64,000 bases of DNA from Panaeolus papilionaceus (lineage: Eukaryota; Basidiomycota; Agaricomycetes; Agaricales). Positions 12,242 through 23,674 of this stretch are shown piece after piece. Position 1 is the first letter of the stretch. Each line of letters opens with the position of its first letter. Both the position numbers and the translations under genes were made by a program. The DNA is taken from positions 248,001 through 312,000 of the forward strand of contig JADNRZ010000010.1 in the NCBI GenBank assembly GCA_015501605.1. Reading direction: 5' to 3'. The notes beneath the pieces were generated by a model. That model worked only from the letters and a program-made list of their open reading frames with translations, ran no database searches and was not told the origin of the DNA.

Positions 12242-13610
12242 ATGTCTACGATGTCTGAGCAGCTACCTGCGCTCCCCAACCCATTCACCCCTCTGGCCTT
12301 TCTCCCTCCAGAGCTAGCACTCCAGACCACAAACTCGATATATGTTCTGGTTGGCGCATGCGCGGTAGGACAACATCATTTTTAATTTCACGCCGAGATT
12401 AAACTGCCATTTCAATGCATGTCGACATAGGTTTTTGTGTGGGATATCCTGGATAACATTTCCAACGACTATAAACTTTTGACGAGATATAAAATCTCCA
12501 TCCCAACGATATTATACATGGTTTCAAGGTGACGATGTCGTTTCTACTACTACTGAAAATACTTCAATTTACAAGAAACGACTACTATGTATAGACTCGG
12601 GTCTCTGGCCTTAGTGTTGGCGGGAACACTATTTGTATGTAAGTCGAGTTTCTGCGCAACGAAGAAACTCTCCGGCCAGCTAAATATTGTGAAAACCGAA
12701 CCATTTTAGCTGCAGGAATCACAACAGATTGCAATCGCTTCCTCAAAGTTGTTGGGGCACTCTACCCCGTCACAATTCCAGCCAACTCCCTGCTTTTTCT
12801 CTTACGGCTCAGGGCAATTTTTGACAAGAACAGGGTCATAGTCGGATTCTTTGCCCTTGTTTGGATCTCCCTCTTCTCCACATCCATCGCCATTCCATGG
12901 GGACTCGAGGCGATTAACATCGGCCCTACTAAGTATTGTCTGACGTTCGATGTCAAGGGGTTCGTATCTACGCCTACAGTAATAGCTTTTGCCTCCGATA
13001 CCCTCGTCCTACTCGCCATTTCATGGAGACTAATGACCTCCTCACACATATCGCCGCAGGGTATTCGAGGTGTCAAAGGCATGGTACTGGGCGATTATCT
13101 CCCCTCCTTTTCTCGCGCGCTCCTGCAAGGGGGTCAAAGATATTACACGTGAGTTCCTCCTATAGAGTATGATACAAGGAGAATTACTGAGGCCTAATGC
13201 TCTCCATATAAATTAGCGTTACGGTATCCCTGAATTTGCTTACGGTGATTATGCTCTTCGTTTCCTCCGTGCCCCCAGTGTACCGAATCATGTTCGTCGT
13301 TCCGAATGTCGTGTTGACGAACATTATGGCGTGTCGTGTCTTCCGAGACACCAAGTTTGGTCTCATGCGGGATTCTCTGTTGGCCACAAGCGCGCAAATG
13401 GACTCAACCCGGGTCCTGGACTCGCGGCCTGTCCGGTTCAACCGCGATCCAAACCAGACATTCGAGATGTCAATTGGCATTCAGGCCCAGTCGCCTCCAG
13501 ACCAGTTAGTAGTACACATTGTGAAAGACATAGAGTATGAATCCCACCAGGCACCGAAGATGTATGATGGCGATAGTAAAGGTGATCAGGCGACTGGGTG
13601 GGCCGTTTGA
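12242..13610 (+). CDS. Seven-span membrane protein, family copy A
   Basis: Multi-pass membrane protein of a fungal family whose layout resembles the DUF6533-type seven-span proteins; I cannot assign it with certainty. Exons in order: a short N-terminus with NPFTPLAFLPPELALQ and TM1 (IYVLVGACA), then VFVWDILDNISNDYKLL and PTILYMVSR, then LGSLALVLAGTLFV, then a long exon with LLFLLRLRAIFDKNR, further hydrophobic spans, the loop GMVLGDYLPSFSRALLQGG and DTLVLLAISWRLM, and last VTVSLNLLTVIMLFV, NIMACRVFRDTKFG and a polar tail to GDQATGWAV. All joins are in phase with GT-AG introns. Two in-frame ATGs exist, at 12242 and 12251. The next gene is its tandem paralogue and a third copy lies at 59.7-60.9 kb. 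The role is unknown; it could be a receptor-like or transport-related protein. Confidence 0.82.
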
Positions 13611-14120
13611 ATAACTTGCTGTGCGATAGTACGTAGTATACCTTAACTTATTCTTTTTTATGCACGAAAACACCCTTTGTATTTGTGATAGGATGCTATT
13701 TACATTCGCGTGTACTTTTATTTTTCTCAACTGTGCTGTTTGATCTGCCTATGAAGTTTGCAGTGATCCAGCCCGGTGACGTAGACGAGCCACATGCAAA
13801 TAAAACGCATGCGATGCGGCGCGTAATATGCTCATTTCTTTCCAACATCGTCCTCGCTCTAAACATACGCTGCTATGCGAGTGCTATTCTCATGATGTAT
13901 TTTCTACCGAAAGGCATCAGTCGTTGTAGGGAGTTGACAGTCTATTTATGGATTCCTACAGCGCGATACTCACGGTAATATCTTTGAAAAGCACGCCTGA
14001 CGACAGCGTGCACCAGAAAACTTATATTCTAAGGACCCGGTGCATCGCTTTTAATGAAGTGCGACATTTAAAGACCCTGCTCTGGGGCGTAAATCAATTC
14101 CCCCCCTCGTTTGGAGCACG
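13611..14120. other. Spacer between tandem membrane-protein genes
   Basis: A 510-bp spacer holding the 3' end of copy A and the promoter of copy B. No further gene was seen. Confidence 0.5.
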
Positions 14121-15414
14121 ATGTCTAACGAGACTTTTTCGAGTCCCCTGCCCAACCCGTTAACACCAATGGCCTTTCTCCCCCCTGAATTGGCTAACCA
14201 GGTAACAATTGGAATATATGTCCTGGTTGGTGGCTGCGCGGTAAGTACTACAACGCCCTCGCCGAACAATTGTGGTATTGGCTGACTCTTTGAAATTGCT
14301 TTCTGTAGGTTTTTGTGTGGGACCTCGTCGACAACCTTCGAAACGATTATCGACTGTTAAAGGACTACAAGTTTCGCCTTCCAACGACTATCTATTTAGT
14401 ATCAAGGTGATCGGAAATTTTACATCACAACACGATGTCTGAGTGGTTGAGCGTTGACATGGAAAGGTTCATAGGCTCGGGACTCTAGGGTTAGTGCTGT
14501 CAGGTGTTATATTTGCATGTAAGTACCTCGTTTCAGGGAAGAAGCCCGTATTTATTGATTTTATTGCTCGTATCGGGTTCAGCTGCGGCGATTACATGGG
14601 ACTGCGCTCGCTTCCACAAGATAGTTGGAGCATTCTATCCTATCACCATTCCAGCAACGTCCCTCCTTTTCTTTCTCCGCCTCAGAGCTGTTTTCGACAG
14701 GAACAAAATAGTAGTCACCGCCTTCGGGTTGATCTGGATCACTCTTTTCGCTAGCGCCATCTCTGTTCCGTTCGGGTTGATAGGGGCAAACATTGGTCCG
14801 ACAAAGTACTGCGTGACTGCCAGTATCCGCAAATTTATTGTTGCGCCCACAATAATCTCTTTCGTGCATGATACTCTCGTCCTTTTTGCCATCTCATGGA
14901 GGCTCATGTCCTTGACTCATCTGGATCAGGACGTTCGAAGGGGTGTCAAGGGCATGGTGCTTGGTGATTACCTACCGTCGTTCTCTCGCGCTCTTCTACA
15001 TGGTGGTCAACAATATTATACGTGAGTGCTTTGTATTCGTTCAAATATATACCACACATCTAACACAAATATCGTAGAGTTACTGTTTCCCTCAACTTGC
15101 TCACCGTCATCATGTTCTTTGTCCACTCAGTCCCTCCGACTTACCGTCTGATGTTCACTGTTCCCAACGTCACCCTGATGAACATCATGGCGTGTCGTGT
15201 CTTCCGAAATACGAAATTTGGTCTCATTCAGGACTCCTCAATGTCCACAAGTGTTCTACAGCAGACAAGAGATACAAATGGAGCTGTGGGCTCTGCGTCA
15301 CTACCTGTGAGGTTCAATCGCGACGAAGGCAACACATTCGAGATGTCGGTTGATCACCAGCGGCGGCCACCGCCCGACTCCTCTGTAGTGATACACATTT
15401 CAAAAGACGTGTAG
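14121..15414 (+). CDS. Seven-span membrane protein, family copy B (tandem paralogue)
   Basis: Same exon plan as copy A just upstream. Start MSNETFSSPLPNPLTPMAFL, then IYVLVGGCA, VFVWDLVDNLRNDYRLL, RLPTTIYLVSR and LGTLGLVLSGVIFA. The long exon has SLLFFLRLRAVFDRNKIV, TKYCVTASIRKFIVAPT, DTLVLFAISWRLMSL and VLGDYLPSFSRALLHGG. The last exon has VTVSLNLLTVIMFFV, NIMACRVFRNTKFG and a polar tail ending VIHISKDV. The tails of A and B share VRFNRD and TFEMS but differ in length: B stops at KDV where A goes on with an acidic extension. No frameshift or stop was seen, so both tandem copies should be functional. The function is unknown. Confidence 0.83.
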
Positions 15415-16121
15415 TAGGATTCTCAAGAGTGTTTCAATCCATGTGCAGGTTCAAGTAGAAGTGACCACTAGCATAAGTTCTCTTATTCCAAAATAAGTAC
15501 GGATTCCATTTCATATATTATTTAATTTTACACATAGGAGCATTGATACAGAAGTTTGTAATACAATATCATTGACTGACTTGATATCAAGAACGACGAT
15601 TTAATTTAGGGGGACGAACATAAAAGTAAATTTACAATCACGATCACTCTCTCGTCATTTCATCCATTCCCCTGGTGCTTTAAATAGGTAGTCGGTACGT
15701 AGAGTTACATCGGTGTTTAATGTCCAAAAGCAGATTAAATAAAAAATAAGATCTACACGTCTTAAATATATGATGTCCTTTGTAGCGAGATGCTGCACAG
15801 AGCTCTTGAGCCCATGGATTAGGCGCTGGCTGATTCAAGCTGTTCATCACGTCCAAAACGCGACTGTTGGCCGGTGGCCGTCCACCTAGGTTGCTTCGAA
15901 GCCCATGAGTCAGAACCCGACACTTAGCATCCTGCTCAGTCTATCCTCATAGTTTTATGAACAAGGGGTTTGCTGTTGAAGGAGCGTTGAAAGGCGTTTT
16001 CGGTTTCGACACTTGCCATACCAAGCCGTTCGCAGAAGCATAGGACTCGTAGTTTTTGGTCTCTAGGTCCATAGATATGAGTGGCTGATTGCTCGTAGCG
16101 CGAGCTAAATTACATAGCCAT
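15415..16121. other. Convergent intergenic region
   Basis: AT-rich 3' flank shared by the seven-span copy B (+) and the Ser/Thr-rich membrane protein (-). No gene was seen. Confidence 0.5.
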
Positions 16122-17231
16122 CTACTCTGTGGAAGTCTGAGGAGTTGAAGAGGATGACCCGTGTCCCGTTGTTGCGTGTGGTCCCTTCGGCATGGTCGGC
16201 TCGTGGTAGGTATGACTTGTCGCCGTTGTCGGGGGATGCAAGCCAGCTTCTGACATTAAGGGTGTTGTGGGGCTAAGATTACTTTCCAAATCTTCCAGGG
16301 AGGTGAGGCTCGTCGCCTTGCTTGTATCCATTAATGATTTTGAATGAACTGTGGGTGAGCCGTCAATGTCGGGTTCTTTGGGGGCCAACATCATCTCGCG
16401 GTGGAATGTCACACATCTCCGAACTGCCCGGCGCCTCTGTCTGAGGAAGAGAAGCAGTGCACACACAAGTGCAACCAGAACGAGACTACCAAGAATTCCA
16501 CCAATGAGTGCCCGTATATTCGGCCTAGAAGAGCGCTTAGGTTGAGATGCAGAGGTTGTAGATGGTGAGGTACTGTGAGCTGAATTAAGGGCGTGTCTGA
16601 AAGCTGCTGGCAAATTTACGTACGTATTGGCAGTCGTAGAAGATGAAGTAGACGTCGCTGAAGCAGGACTCGTGGTTGCAGTAAAGCCGCTCACGACAGC
16701 TACGAGTCTACTTTCCGCGATCTGTTCTGGTTGTTCGCTATAAAGGGCAAAATGTGAGTGCTCGAGCCAGTGTATATTGTTAGAAATGACAAATTTGCAC
16801 ATACCCATTCACAACAACAGCTACCACTGTATATAGCCTTTAAATTTTAGATATGATGATAGTCAGCCTCAGCGGGTTGCTGTCAGAATAAATAAGCAGC
16901 TCACCCTTTGTCCTCAAATTGGACAGATACTGTTCCTGTAAATTGTCCCGACTGCATTTCAACTCCTGTCGCAGCCAATCCTACATCCTGTTTGTTCTTT
17001 GTAAATCGCAAATCGAAAACAAGGTTGGGCAGGTCAAAATTATCGCGTGTCCAAGTGATAATTGTGGGCGTTTCAAGTGAGACAACTGGGTCAACAGACA
17101 ACTGGAGGCCTTGGACGAGAATAGGAAGCCAGATTGAGTTGATGAAAAGCCTGAAAAATCAATCAGCCAATTTGGATGCCCTAAATTTAGGCTTGAACTT
17201 GCCAGATGCAAAACATGCTATTGGTGGTCAT
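16122..17231 (-). CDS. Single-pass membrane protein with signal peptide and Ser/Thr-rich stalk
   Basis: The N-terminus becomes a good signal peptide only if the first intron uses a GC donor: MFCIW joins LFINSIWLPILVQGLQL. The ectodomain begins SVDPVVSLETPTIITWTR and has DLPNLVFDLRF and FTGTVSVQFEDK. A very small exon, VVAVVVNG, follows. The next exon starts EQPEQIAESRLVAVVSGF, leads into a Ser/Thr/Ala-rich stalk, then one transmembrane helix (IGGILGSLVLVALVCALLLF) with a basic stop-transfer RQRRRAVRR. The cytosolic tail is Ser/Thr/Pro rich and ends SSSSTPQTSTE. The layout is that of fungal cell-surface or wall-sensor-like proteins, but no named domain is recognised. Start choice: ATG at 17231 (MTTNS) or 17216 (MFCIW). 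The total is about 315 residues. Confidence 0.7.
17151..17202 (-). other. Probable GC-AG intron (52 nt)
   Basis: The donor reads GCAAGT and the acceptor TTTCAG. With it, the reading frame joins MFCIW to LFINSIWLP in phase and makes a signal peptide. No GT donor nearby keeps the frame open. Confidence 0.6.
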
Positions 17232-17766
17232 AGCTGCTCCAGGCAGTTTGATGTTGACTTTAATAGCCACGTCAAAATTGAAAGCTCAGGCAGCGATAGA
17301 GACAAGCCGCCCCAGGGGTTGGAGATGGTGGTTAGCACAAGAGCAGGGGTCCGTGAGAGACGCGAGAAACGAAATCCCGTTCGTTGACCGCACCCTCCTT
17401 TTCATATAGTAAGTGCTCAAAAAGATGACATCTAATTCCGGCTTAGATCAGCTATGTGGGCCAATACGACAGTGAGTTGGAAGTGAGGAAGGGGATGCGG
17501 AAGGGAGGCAAGCGAGAGGGAAAGTGTCAGCACAGCCGCGCAGTGATGTAGTTTTGTTAGAAACAACCCTGACGTTGCCAAGCACCATCAAGGAAAGAAC
17601 CAGCTTATCATTGGATCACAATTGTGCATCGTCAACAAGTTCATAGCCACGCTGAAGTATATATATATTGCAACATAGTTTGAGGCCTGTTTGAATCGCC
17701 TTCATGCCATATACTGTGAGTAACAAGCTATATTATTATGGATGGCATCTTTCCGAGAACACCATG
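17232..17766. other. Intergenic region, 0.5 kb
   Basis: Contains the promoter of the membrane protein (-) and the 3' flank of fungalysin A (-). No gene was seen. Confidence 0.5.
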
Positions 17767-20235
17767 TCAACAGCCTTTTGGAACCTTGAAGCTATCAACA
17801 TAGGGAGGGGTGGTGGCCCCTTTCGCATCGACACCCATTCCGCGAAAAGCGAAGGCTTTCCATAGAAGGCATCTATGTCGACCACGGTATCGATTCTTGT
17901 CGGCTCTGAACCATGCGTCCCGGGCCTGAAGGACTGAAGTAAACAACAAACTGAATTTAATCTCTGTGGTTGACGATGATTGAATGATAGAAGTAACATA
18001 CAGTTAGGGTTACACGGTTGAAGTGCCAACGCGTCAATGAATAGATGCAAGAATACGACATTTCCATGCTGCGTATTTGGGTTGCTACGCGCGTTGTATG
18101 AGAATCCATGGTGTTGCACGAGCAAGGTGTGGACTTGATGAAGGACATTTGCCCAAATTTCGCCAACAGCTGGATAGGAATCGTCATCGTAATTTTAGAC
18201 CATAATGGAATTTCGAACAACGAACCGTGTACTTCACTCAATTTGTTCAGATGAGAGAAGAGAAGTGGGTTGATTTTTCTACAAATGTTGATCAGTTGAA
18301 TATATTGATCGGGACCGTCGAAACTGCAGAGATTTTTACCCACTTATCAACAGAGTAGGGGTAATGACGGATGCCTCTCTCGAAATTATTTTTCACATAG
18401 ACACCTTGAATGAGGTCTCTAATAGTGGGTCCTCGTTGTTCCGTCCAGCTGATACACAAAAAGCTATCAGACTCGACATGACAGAATGCATGGATGAAAC
18501 ATACTCGGCCATAGCATCTGACCATCCCTCTCCCAATCCCCTGGAATGATTGGCTTTCAGGCAGCGCGCAGTTCCGCCACCAGTCATCCGGTTTGTGATT
18601 CCGTGAGTGTATTCGTGCACCAGGAGCGAATTATCCATGGCAGAATCTCTCCAACCCTGTAGTAGTGAGTCAGTTTCCACAAATTGAACCCCCAGGCGAG
18701 CGTACTTGCATCATAAATAAAAAACTTCGCCCTCCCAGGTTGACCACTATAAGGTGTGTTCGTAAATAACGAGAAAATGGTGATATCGGAGACCAATTTA
18801 TAAACTTACTCGGGCGGTGTCGCAAAATTGGCGTTGTTGACCCGAGTCGGGTCTTGCACACTGACGGTAACGCTATCCTTATCTTTTCCACCCAGGCCAA
18901 AATTCGTATGTTGAAAATTGAAGGCTTTCTCGGTAAACCCGTACAAATATGTGAAGTCATGAACAGCATTCATTACATAAAATGCATTTGTGGTTGAAGC
19001 GCGGATGTTCCGTCGGTGGCTTGGACGTCGCCTGGTATCATATCTGTAATTGAAGCGCAGCCTCCTCGAGCTTTGCCTGGTTGTACGGTTGTGTCGGTGT
19101 GCTAAAACGTTGTTTCCTCTGGAAACGGGTATTTGGCGTCATCAATAGCGATCGCCAAACAGAAGCCAACACGCACTGTGTCCGGGTCCTTCGGCGTTCA
19201 CCGTCATTGTGCCATCCCAAACGTGAGGCTTCATAGTTTTGAGGGTTTCTGATGCGCCTAGTTCCATCCAAAATGGATTGCCTATCAATAGGGACTGCCC
19301 TGTACTATGTATCGTTAATACAGACTGCACAATAACTTTGGATCGTGAAGCACGGTCGCTCACCATGCTTTCATCCACAAAGTTTACTGCAGAATGAACA
19401 GCCCCAGTGTGTGCGTCGACGTGGGCTTCATACCACAGGGACAAAGCGTCATTTTCGACTTGAATAGTATAAACAAGGGCCGCAGTGTTATCAGCTCGTG
19501 CTAGATAGTTCAACGACACGGGGTGATTGTTGTATGTGCCATGCAATTGTGCTTCTGCGGTAGCTATGGCCCTTTCCAAGGGTACGGTGGGATTGGGGGC
19601 AGCATAAGAGACTACAGATGAATTAGTACCAGCATCGATTGAAACTGCGCAAAGCGAATATCGCACTTGGTTGAACGAAGGAAGAACCAAATGAAACAAC
19701 ACGTCCAGCATGGATTGCGACATTTGCTACGGCGTTGATGAAAGGAATTCCATTCTGAAAATATCATTAGCGACGACATAGGGAGCAAACTTGTCTAAGG
19801 ACTCACCTGAGCTTGAGCGACGTACGTGTAGTGAACGTCGTCTGAAGAGTAACCGCTTTGATAGATAACCTGGTGCGGATCTATGGCGAGGGTCTGTTGA
19901 ACAAAATCGAGAGCCGAAACGCGGACTGCGTCGTCCCCAAGTGATGTGTCCATCAGAAGGAAAGGTTCTTCGTCATTGTCATAGGTCTATGAATAGTAAG
20001 TAATGTACGATCTCAATCTCAACAAGAGGGGGCAGCTCACGGAATATTGTACTTCAGGGTGGAAGTAATCAACTGTTATGGCTGGTGGATCGAGGTCACC
20101 TGCAATTAATGTCATTTCTTCATCCAGAAAGTCTTCGTGGTCAAGGTCGTTGTCTTGGTCAATGAAGTACGCCCTAGTCAGAGCGCACTGCAGAAATAGG
20201 AGAAGCAGAAAAACAGAAACACGTAAGTTGGGCAT
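17767..20235 (-). CDS. Extracellular metallopeptidase, fungalysin family M36 (copy A)
   Basis: Secreted zinc endopeptidase. The start is MPNLRVSVFLLLLFLQCALT, a signal peptide; an upstream ATG at 20271 is less likely. An FTP propeptide follows: VDYFHPEVQYS, HQVIYQSGYSSDDVHYTYV, NGIPFINAVANVA and VVSFGSSFVQP. The mature part has GWHNDGERRRTRTQ, GNNVLAHR, NAFYVMNAVHDFTYLYGF and PPDGQPGRAKFFIYD. The zinc motif is HEYTHGITNRMTGG (HExxH) and the third ligand lies in GLGEGWSDAMAD. The C-terminal exons carry WTEQRGPTIRDLIQGVY, HYPYSVDK, INPLLFSHLNKL, EIWANVLHQV and LFIDALALQPCNPN and end FKVPKGC. About ten introns can be joined in phase. The Arg-rich stretch near residue 330 (about RRLRFNYRYDTRRRPSHRRN) differs from copy B. 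Copy B lies 1 kb downstream in plus coordinates and is a tandem duplicate. Confidence 0.9.
18657..18709 (-). other. GC-AG intron in fungalysin copy A (53 nt)
   Basis: The donor is GAT|GCAAGT and the acceptor CTACAG|GG. It joins KFFIYD to GWRDSAMDNS in phase 0. In paralogue B the same intron position has a normal GTGAGT donor. Confidence 0.75.
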
Positions 20236-21245
20236 TGTAGACTGAATGACCCATGGAGCCAAACGACACATATTGTACCTGTTTTATAGACCATTTGCCC
20301 TGGAGGTTCATCACGCAAGTCATACAAAGGGCCAGCTGCCAACATGAACGTTAAATTGCAGATACTGAGGATATGCACCAATATATTCAATCGCAGCCAT
20401 AATGTTTTGAACTCAACCAGCGAAAGGAGGAGTGTGAAATTCCACAAAGCAAACAGGTAACCGCGACAGCGTGTTGGTATGTTCCAAGCAAGGGTATGCT
20501 TGGGGAGCGCACTGAGCGATGTCTTGAATAACACACGAGAGACAAACATTAACAACGGATTCTTTACGCCTGATCAGTAGGGAGTGTGTTAGCAACATTG
20601 GGCGAGTATCAGTATGAAAACTTCATACCAATAACCGAGCCCATGTTCAAAACATGATACGTCTTGGCCGCATCAGTGATCAAAGGACGAACAGGTTTTC
20701 CTCCTCGCGTAGGCAGACCAGCATCTCCGTAGTTTCAGCGTTTCAGAAATCAAGCAGATGGCACCTCGATTGTATGGTCCACAGAAAATATATCTTTTAT
20801 CATTCCAATGGCACGACCAATTAAACACGAATCTTTGACCAGCTGCACGAGATCACAGATTTAGCAAGGAGAAATTACGCCATAGCCAAGAATTGAGCCT
20901 GATCCATGTTTCTCAGTGCATAAATAAATAGCATTCGATGGTAAATCGACGAAGAAGTCGGGTCCCTGTAATCGTGGTGTTGGGTGAAGGAAAGAGAGGT
21001 TGGTCGCTGGATTTGATTTCCTGGGACTGATGAACAACAGCCGCAAACAACCACCCTCCAAAACGTTGCCTCCACAGTCCAATCTCGACCATCTCAACCA
21101 CCCCAAGGTTCAAGAATCAAAATTTTATTTCATAGTTGATGTACAATTCAAAAAAGATACAGTTTAGTAGTAGGAGAGCTAGAGCACCGCTCCGTTTGTG
21201 GACATGACCATCCGACTTGAACACCAAACTGGTCGCAATCCCTGT
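20236..21245. other. Spacer between the fungalysin genes
   Basis: Contains the promoter of fungalysin A. A 125-codon minus-strand frame at 20178-20555 is rich in hydrophobic residues but overlaps the signal-peptide exon and has no family match that I recognise. Confidence 0.45.
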
Positions 21246-23674
21246 TCAACATCCCTTTGGTACTTTAAAGCCATCGCGGAACGGTGGTTTCGCGCCACCC
21301 CGTGCGTCAACTCCCATTCCACGAGCAGCAAAAGCTCGCCAGAGGATGCATCTGTGGCGACCCCTGTAGCGGTTCTTATCAGCTCTGAACCAGGCATCGC
21401 GTGCTTGCAAGACTAGGGACAGAAAAAGAAAGCAATGTTAAGTTTGTGTTGTTCTCCTAGCCGCGAGGGAGAAGCAGTAAAAACTCACAATTAGGGTTAC
21501 AAGGCTGAAGTGCTAGCGCATCAAGGAAGAGGTGGAGGAAGACGACGTTTCCGTGCAGCGTGTAAGGATTGTGTCGGGCGTTAGGCGAGAAACCATGGCG
21601 TTGAACTAGCGACGTGAGGACTTGGTGAAGCACGTTAGCCCAGATCTGGCCAATAGCTATAGGATTGAGTTCAATTAGTAGTCTATTTGAAATATAAATA
21701 AATTGACTCGCCATGCTCTTCCTTCAATTTGTTTAGATGCGAGTATAGAAGGGGGTTGATGCGACTAGAGAATGAGGTCAGAACTTCTCACTCGGTTCAC
21801 AAACTATCATCTCACCGGTCAACGGAATAAGGATAATGACGAATCCCGCGTTCATAGTTTCCGACTACGTAGACGCCAAGAATGAAGTCCTTGATGGTTG
21901 GCCCTCTTTGTTCAGTCCATCTGTGAGGAAGGTTATTAGGTTGAAGCAAGCGAGACGACGACAGAAATGAAGGAATGAACGTACTCGGCCATAGCATCTG
22001 ACCAACCTTCACCCATTCCTCTTGCCTGGATCGTTTGCAAGCAACTCGCCGTCCCTCCTCCTGTCATGCGATTCGTAATTCCGTGCGTGTACTCGTGGAC
22101 CACCACCGAGTTGTCCATCGCTGCGTCATACCAACCCTACACAATTTGAATTATATACGTCAATCTTGAGATGACGAACGTCAGGCCACGGCTCAACTCA
22201 CATAGAAAATATGGAAGTGTGCTTCTCCAGACTGACCGCTTCAATGTCAACAACAACATCAGTAAACCGGAATCCTTAACGTGGATGACAACTCACTCAG
22301 GCGGCGTCATAAAATACGCATTATTGACACGAGTCGGGTCCTGTACATCGACCAAAACGGGGTCAAGTTCCTTTCCGCCGAGGCCCAAATTGTAATGTTG
22401 GAAATTGTACGCCTCCTCCGTAAATCCATAGAGATAGGTAAAGTCGTGGACGACATTCATGACATAAAAAGCATTGACTCTTGATGCGTCAATGCTTTTG
22501 TTTGGAGGCTGCGTCATGTCGTAGTGGTAGTGGTAGTTCTGCCCCCACGAGCTGTGCTTGCTCGTCTTCCCATTATGACGCGACATGACGTTGTTCCCCC
22601 TGAAAAAAAAAGTGTGAATAGACCTAGCAACCGAACAAGAAAAATCAAGCACGTACTGCGTTTGTGTGCGCCTGTGCTTTCCATCATGGTGCCAGCCCAA
22701 CGGAGAGGCATCGTAGCTTTGGGGATTGTCAATTCGGCGAGCAGCCTCCAAAATAGATTGTCGATAAATGGGCACCGCGGTATACGAGCTTTCTGCAACG
22801 TAGTTCACGCTAGATAACACAGCTCCAGAGTGAGCGTCGACGTGGGCTTCAACCCAGGTGGCTGCTTGCGCATTCTGGATTTGAATCGTGTAAACGAGTG
22901 CGACAGAGTCGTCTGATCGCGCAAGATATTTGATAGCCGCAGGATGACCGTTGTGGGCTCCACTGAAATGCCGTTCTGCATTTGCAATCGCGGTTCTCAG
23001 TGGGACGGTTGGCGTAGACGCTGGATAAAGTCCTGCTATAAGGGTTAGCTTCAGTCAACAACGATCAAGTAAGGGATATCTCACTTGGTTTGACGAACGA
23101 TGACCCAAAGGAGACGACATGTCCTTGATGAATGGCGAGGTTGGCTACAGCGTTGGCAAATGGCACGCCATCCTACAAGACATATTTGATTAGTGAAAAA
23201 GGCCACGACACTCAAGTTGAAAATGTACATGAGCCTGTGCCACGTAAATATAGTGGACGTCGTCTCGGGAGTAGCCACTTTGATAGGCTATCTGATGCGC
23301 TTCCACTTGAAGAGTTTCGCGCACGAAATTCAGAGCACTCGTCCAGTAGTGATCATCGGGTCCTGAATCTTGAAGCGAGAAGTCGAGAAGGAGTGATGGC
23401 TCTTCACCCTCTTCGTAGGTCTGTTAAGTGTTCGGAACGATGAGAATTTCAGCGACTGGATGTGAAGGTCTTGGCTTACCGTGTAGTGAACTTCCGGGTG
23501 GAAGTATCCTAAAGCTCCGTCTTCTAGATCGTCAGTGGAAAAAAATTCAAAATCATCGGCAATGTCTGCTCCGTCTTCGACTTCTTGTTCGACGAAATGC
23601 GCAACTGACGCTGCAGACTGCAGAGAAAGGAATAAGAGACCAAGCCAATGCCGTTTGTTGAACATCGTTGGCAC
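21246..23674 (-). CDS. Extracellular metallopeptidase, fungalysin family M36 (copy B)
   Basis: Secreted zinc endopeptidase, paralogue of copy A. Start MPTMFNKRHWLGLLFLSLQS with a signal peptide, then a propeptide with LGYFHPEVHYTV, HQIAYQSGYSRDDVHYIYV, DGVPFANAVANLA and VVSFGSSFVKP. The mature region shows GWHHDGKHRRTQTQ, SSWGQNYHYHYDM, NAFYVMNVVHDFTYLYGF, LGLGGKELDPVLVDVQDP and PPDGQSGEAHFHIFY. The catalytic HExxH is HEYTHGITNRMTGG and the third ligand is in GMGEGWSDAMAE. The end carries WTEQRGPTIKDFILGVY, RHYPYSVDR, INPLLYSHLNKLKEEH, QIWANVLHQVLTSLVQ and LFLDALALQPCNPN, closing with FKVPKGC. The length, about 600 residues, is normal for the family. All catalytic residues are present. Such enzymes serve external protein degradation; substrate preference cannot be told. 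Confidence 0.92.
21657..21711 (-). other. GC-AG intron in fungalysin copy B (55 nt)
   Basis: The donor is CATG|GCGAGT and the acceptor CTATAG; a CTAAT branch-like motif lies near the 3' end. It joins KLKEEH to AIGQIWANVL in phase. The GT two bases further downstream would shift the frame. Copy A has a GT donor at the same position. Confidence 0.7.

Noticed and set aside
20178..20555. 125-codon hydrophobic minus-strand frame beside fungalysin A
   Set aside because: It overlaps the signal-peptide exon in another frame and fits no family; more likely the promoter and leader of that gene.
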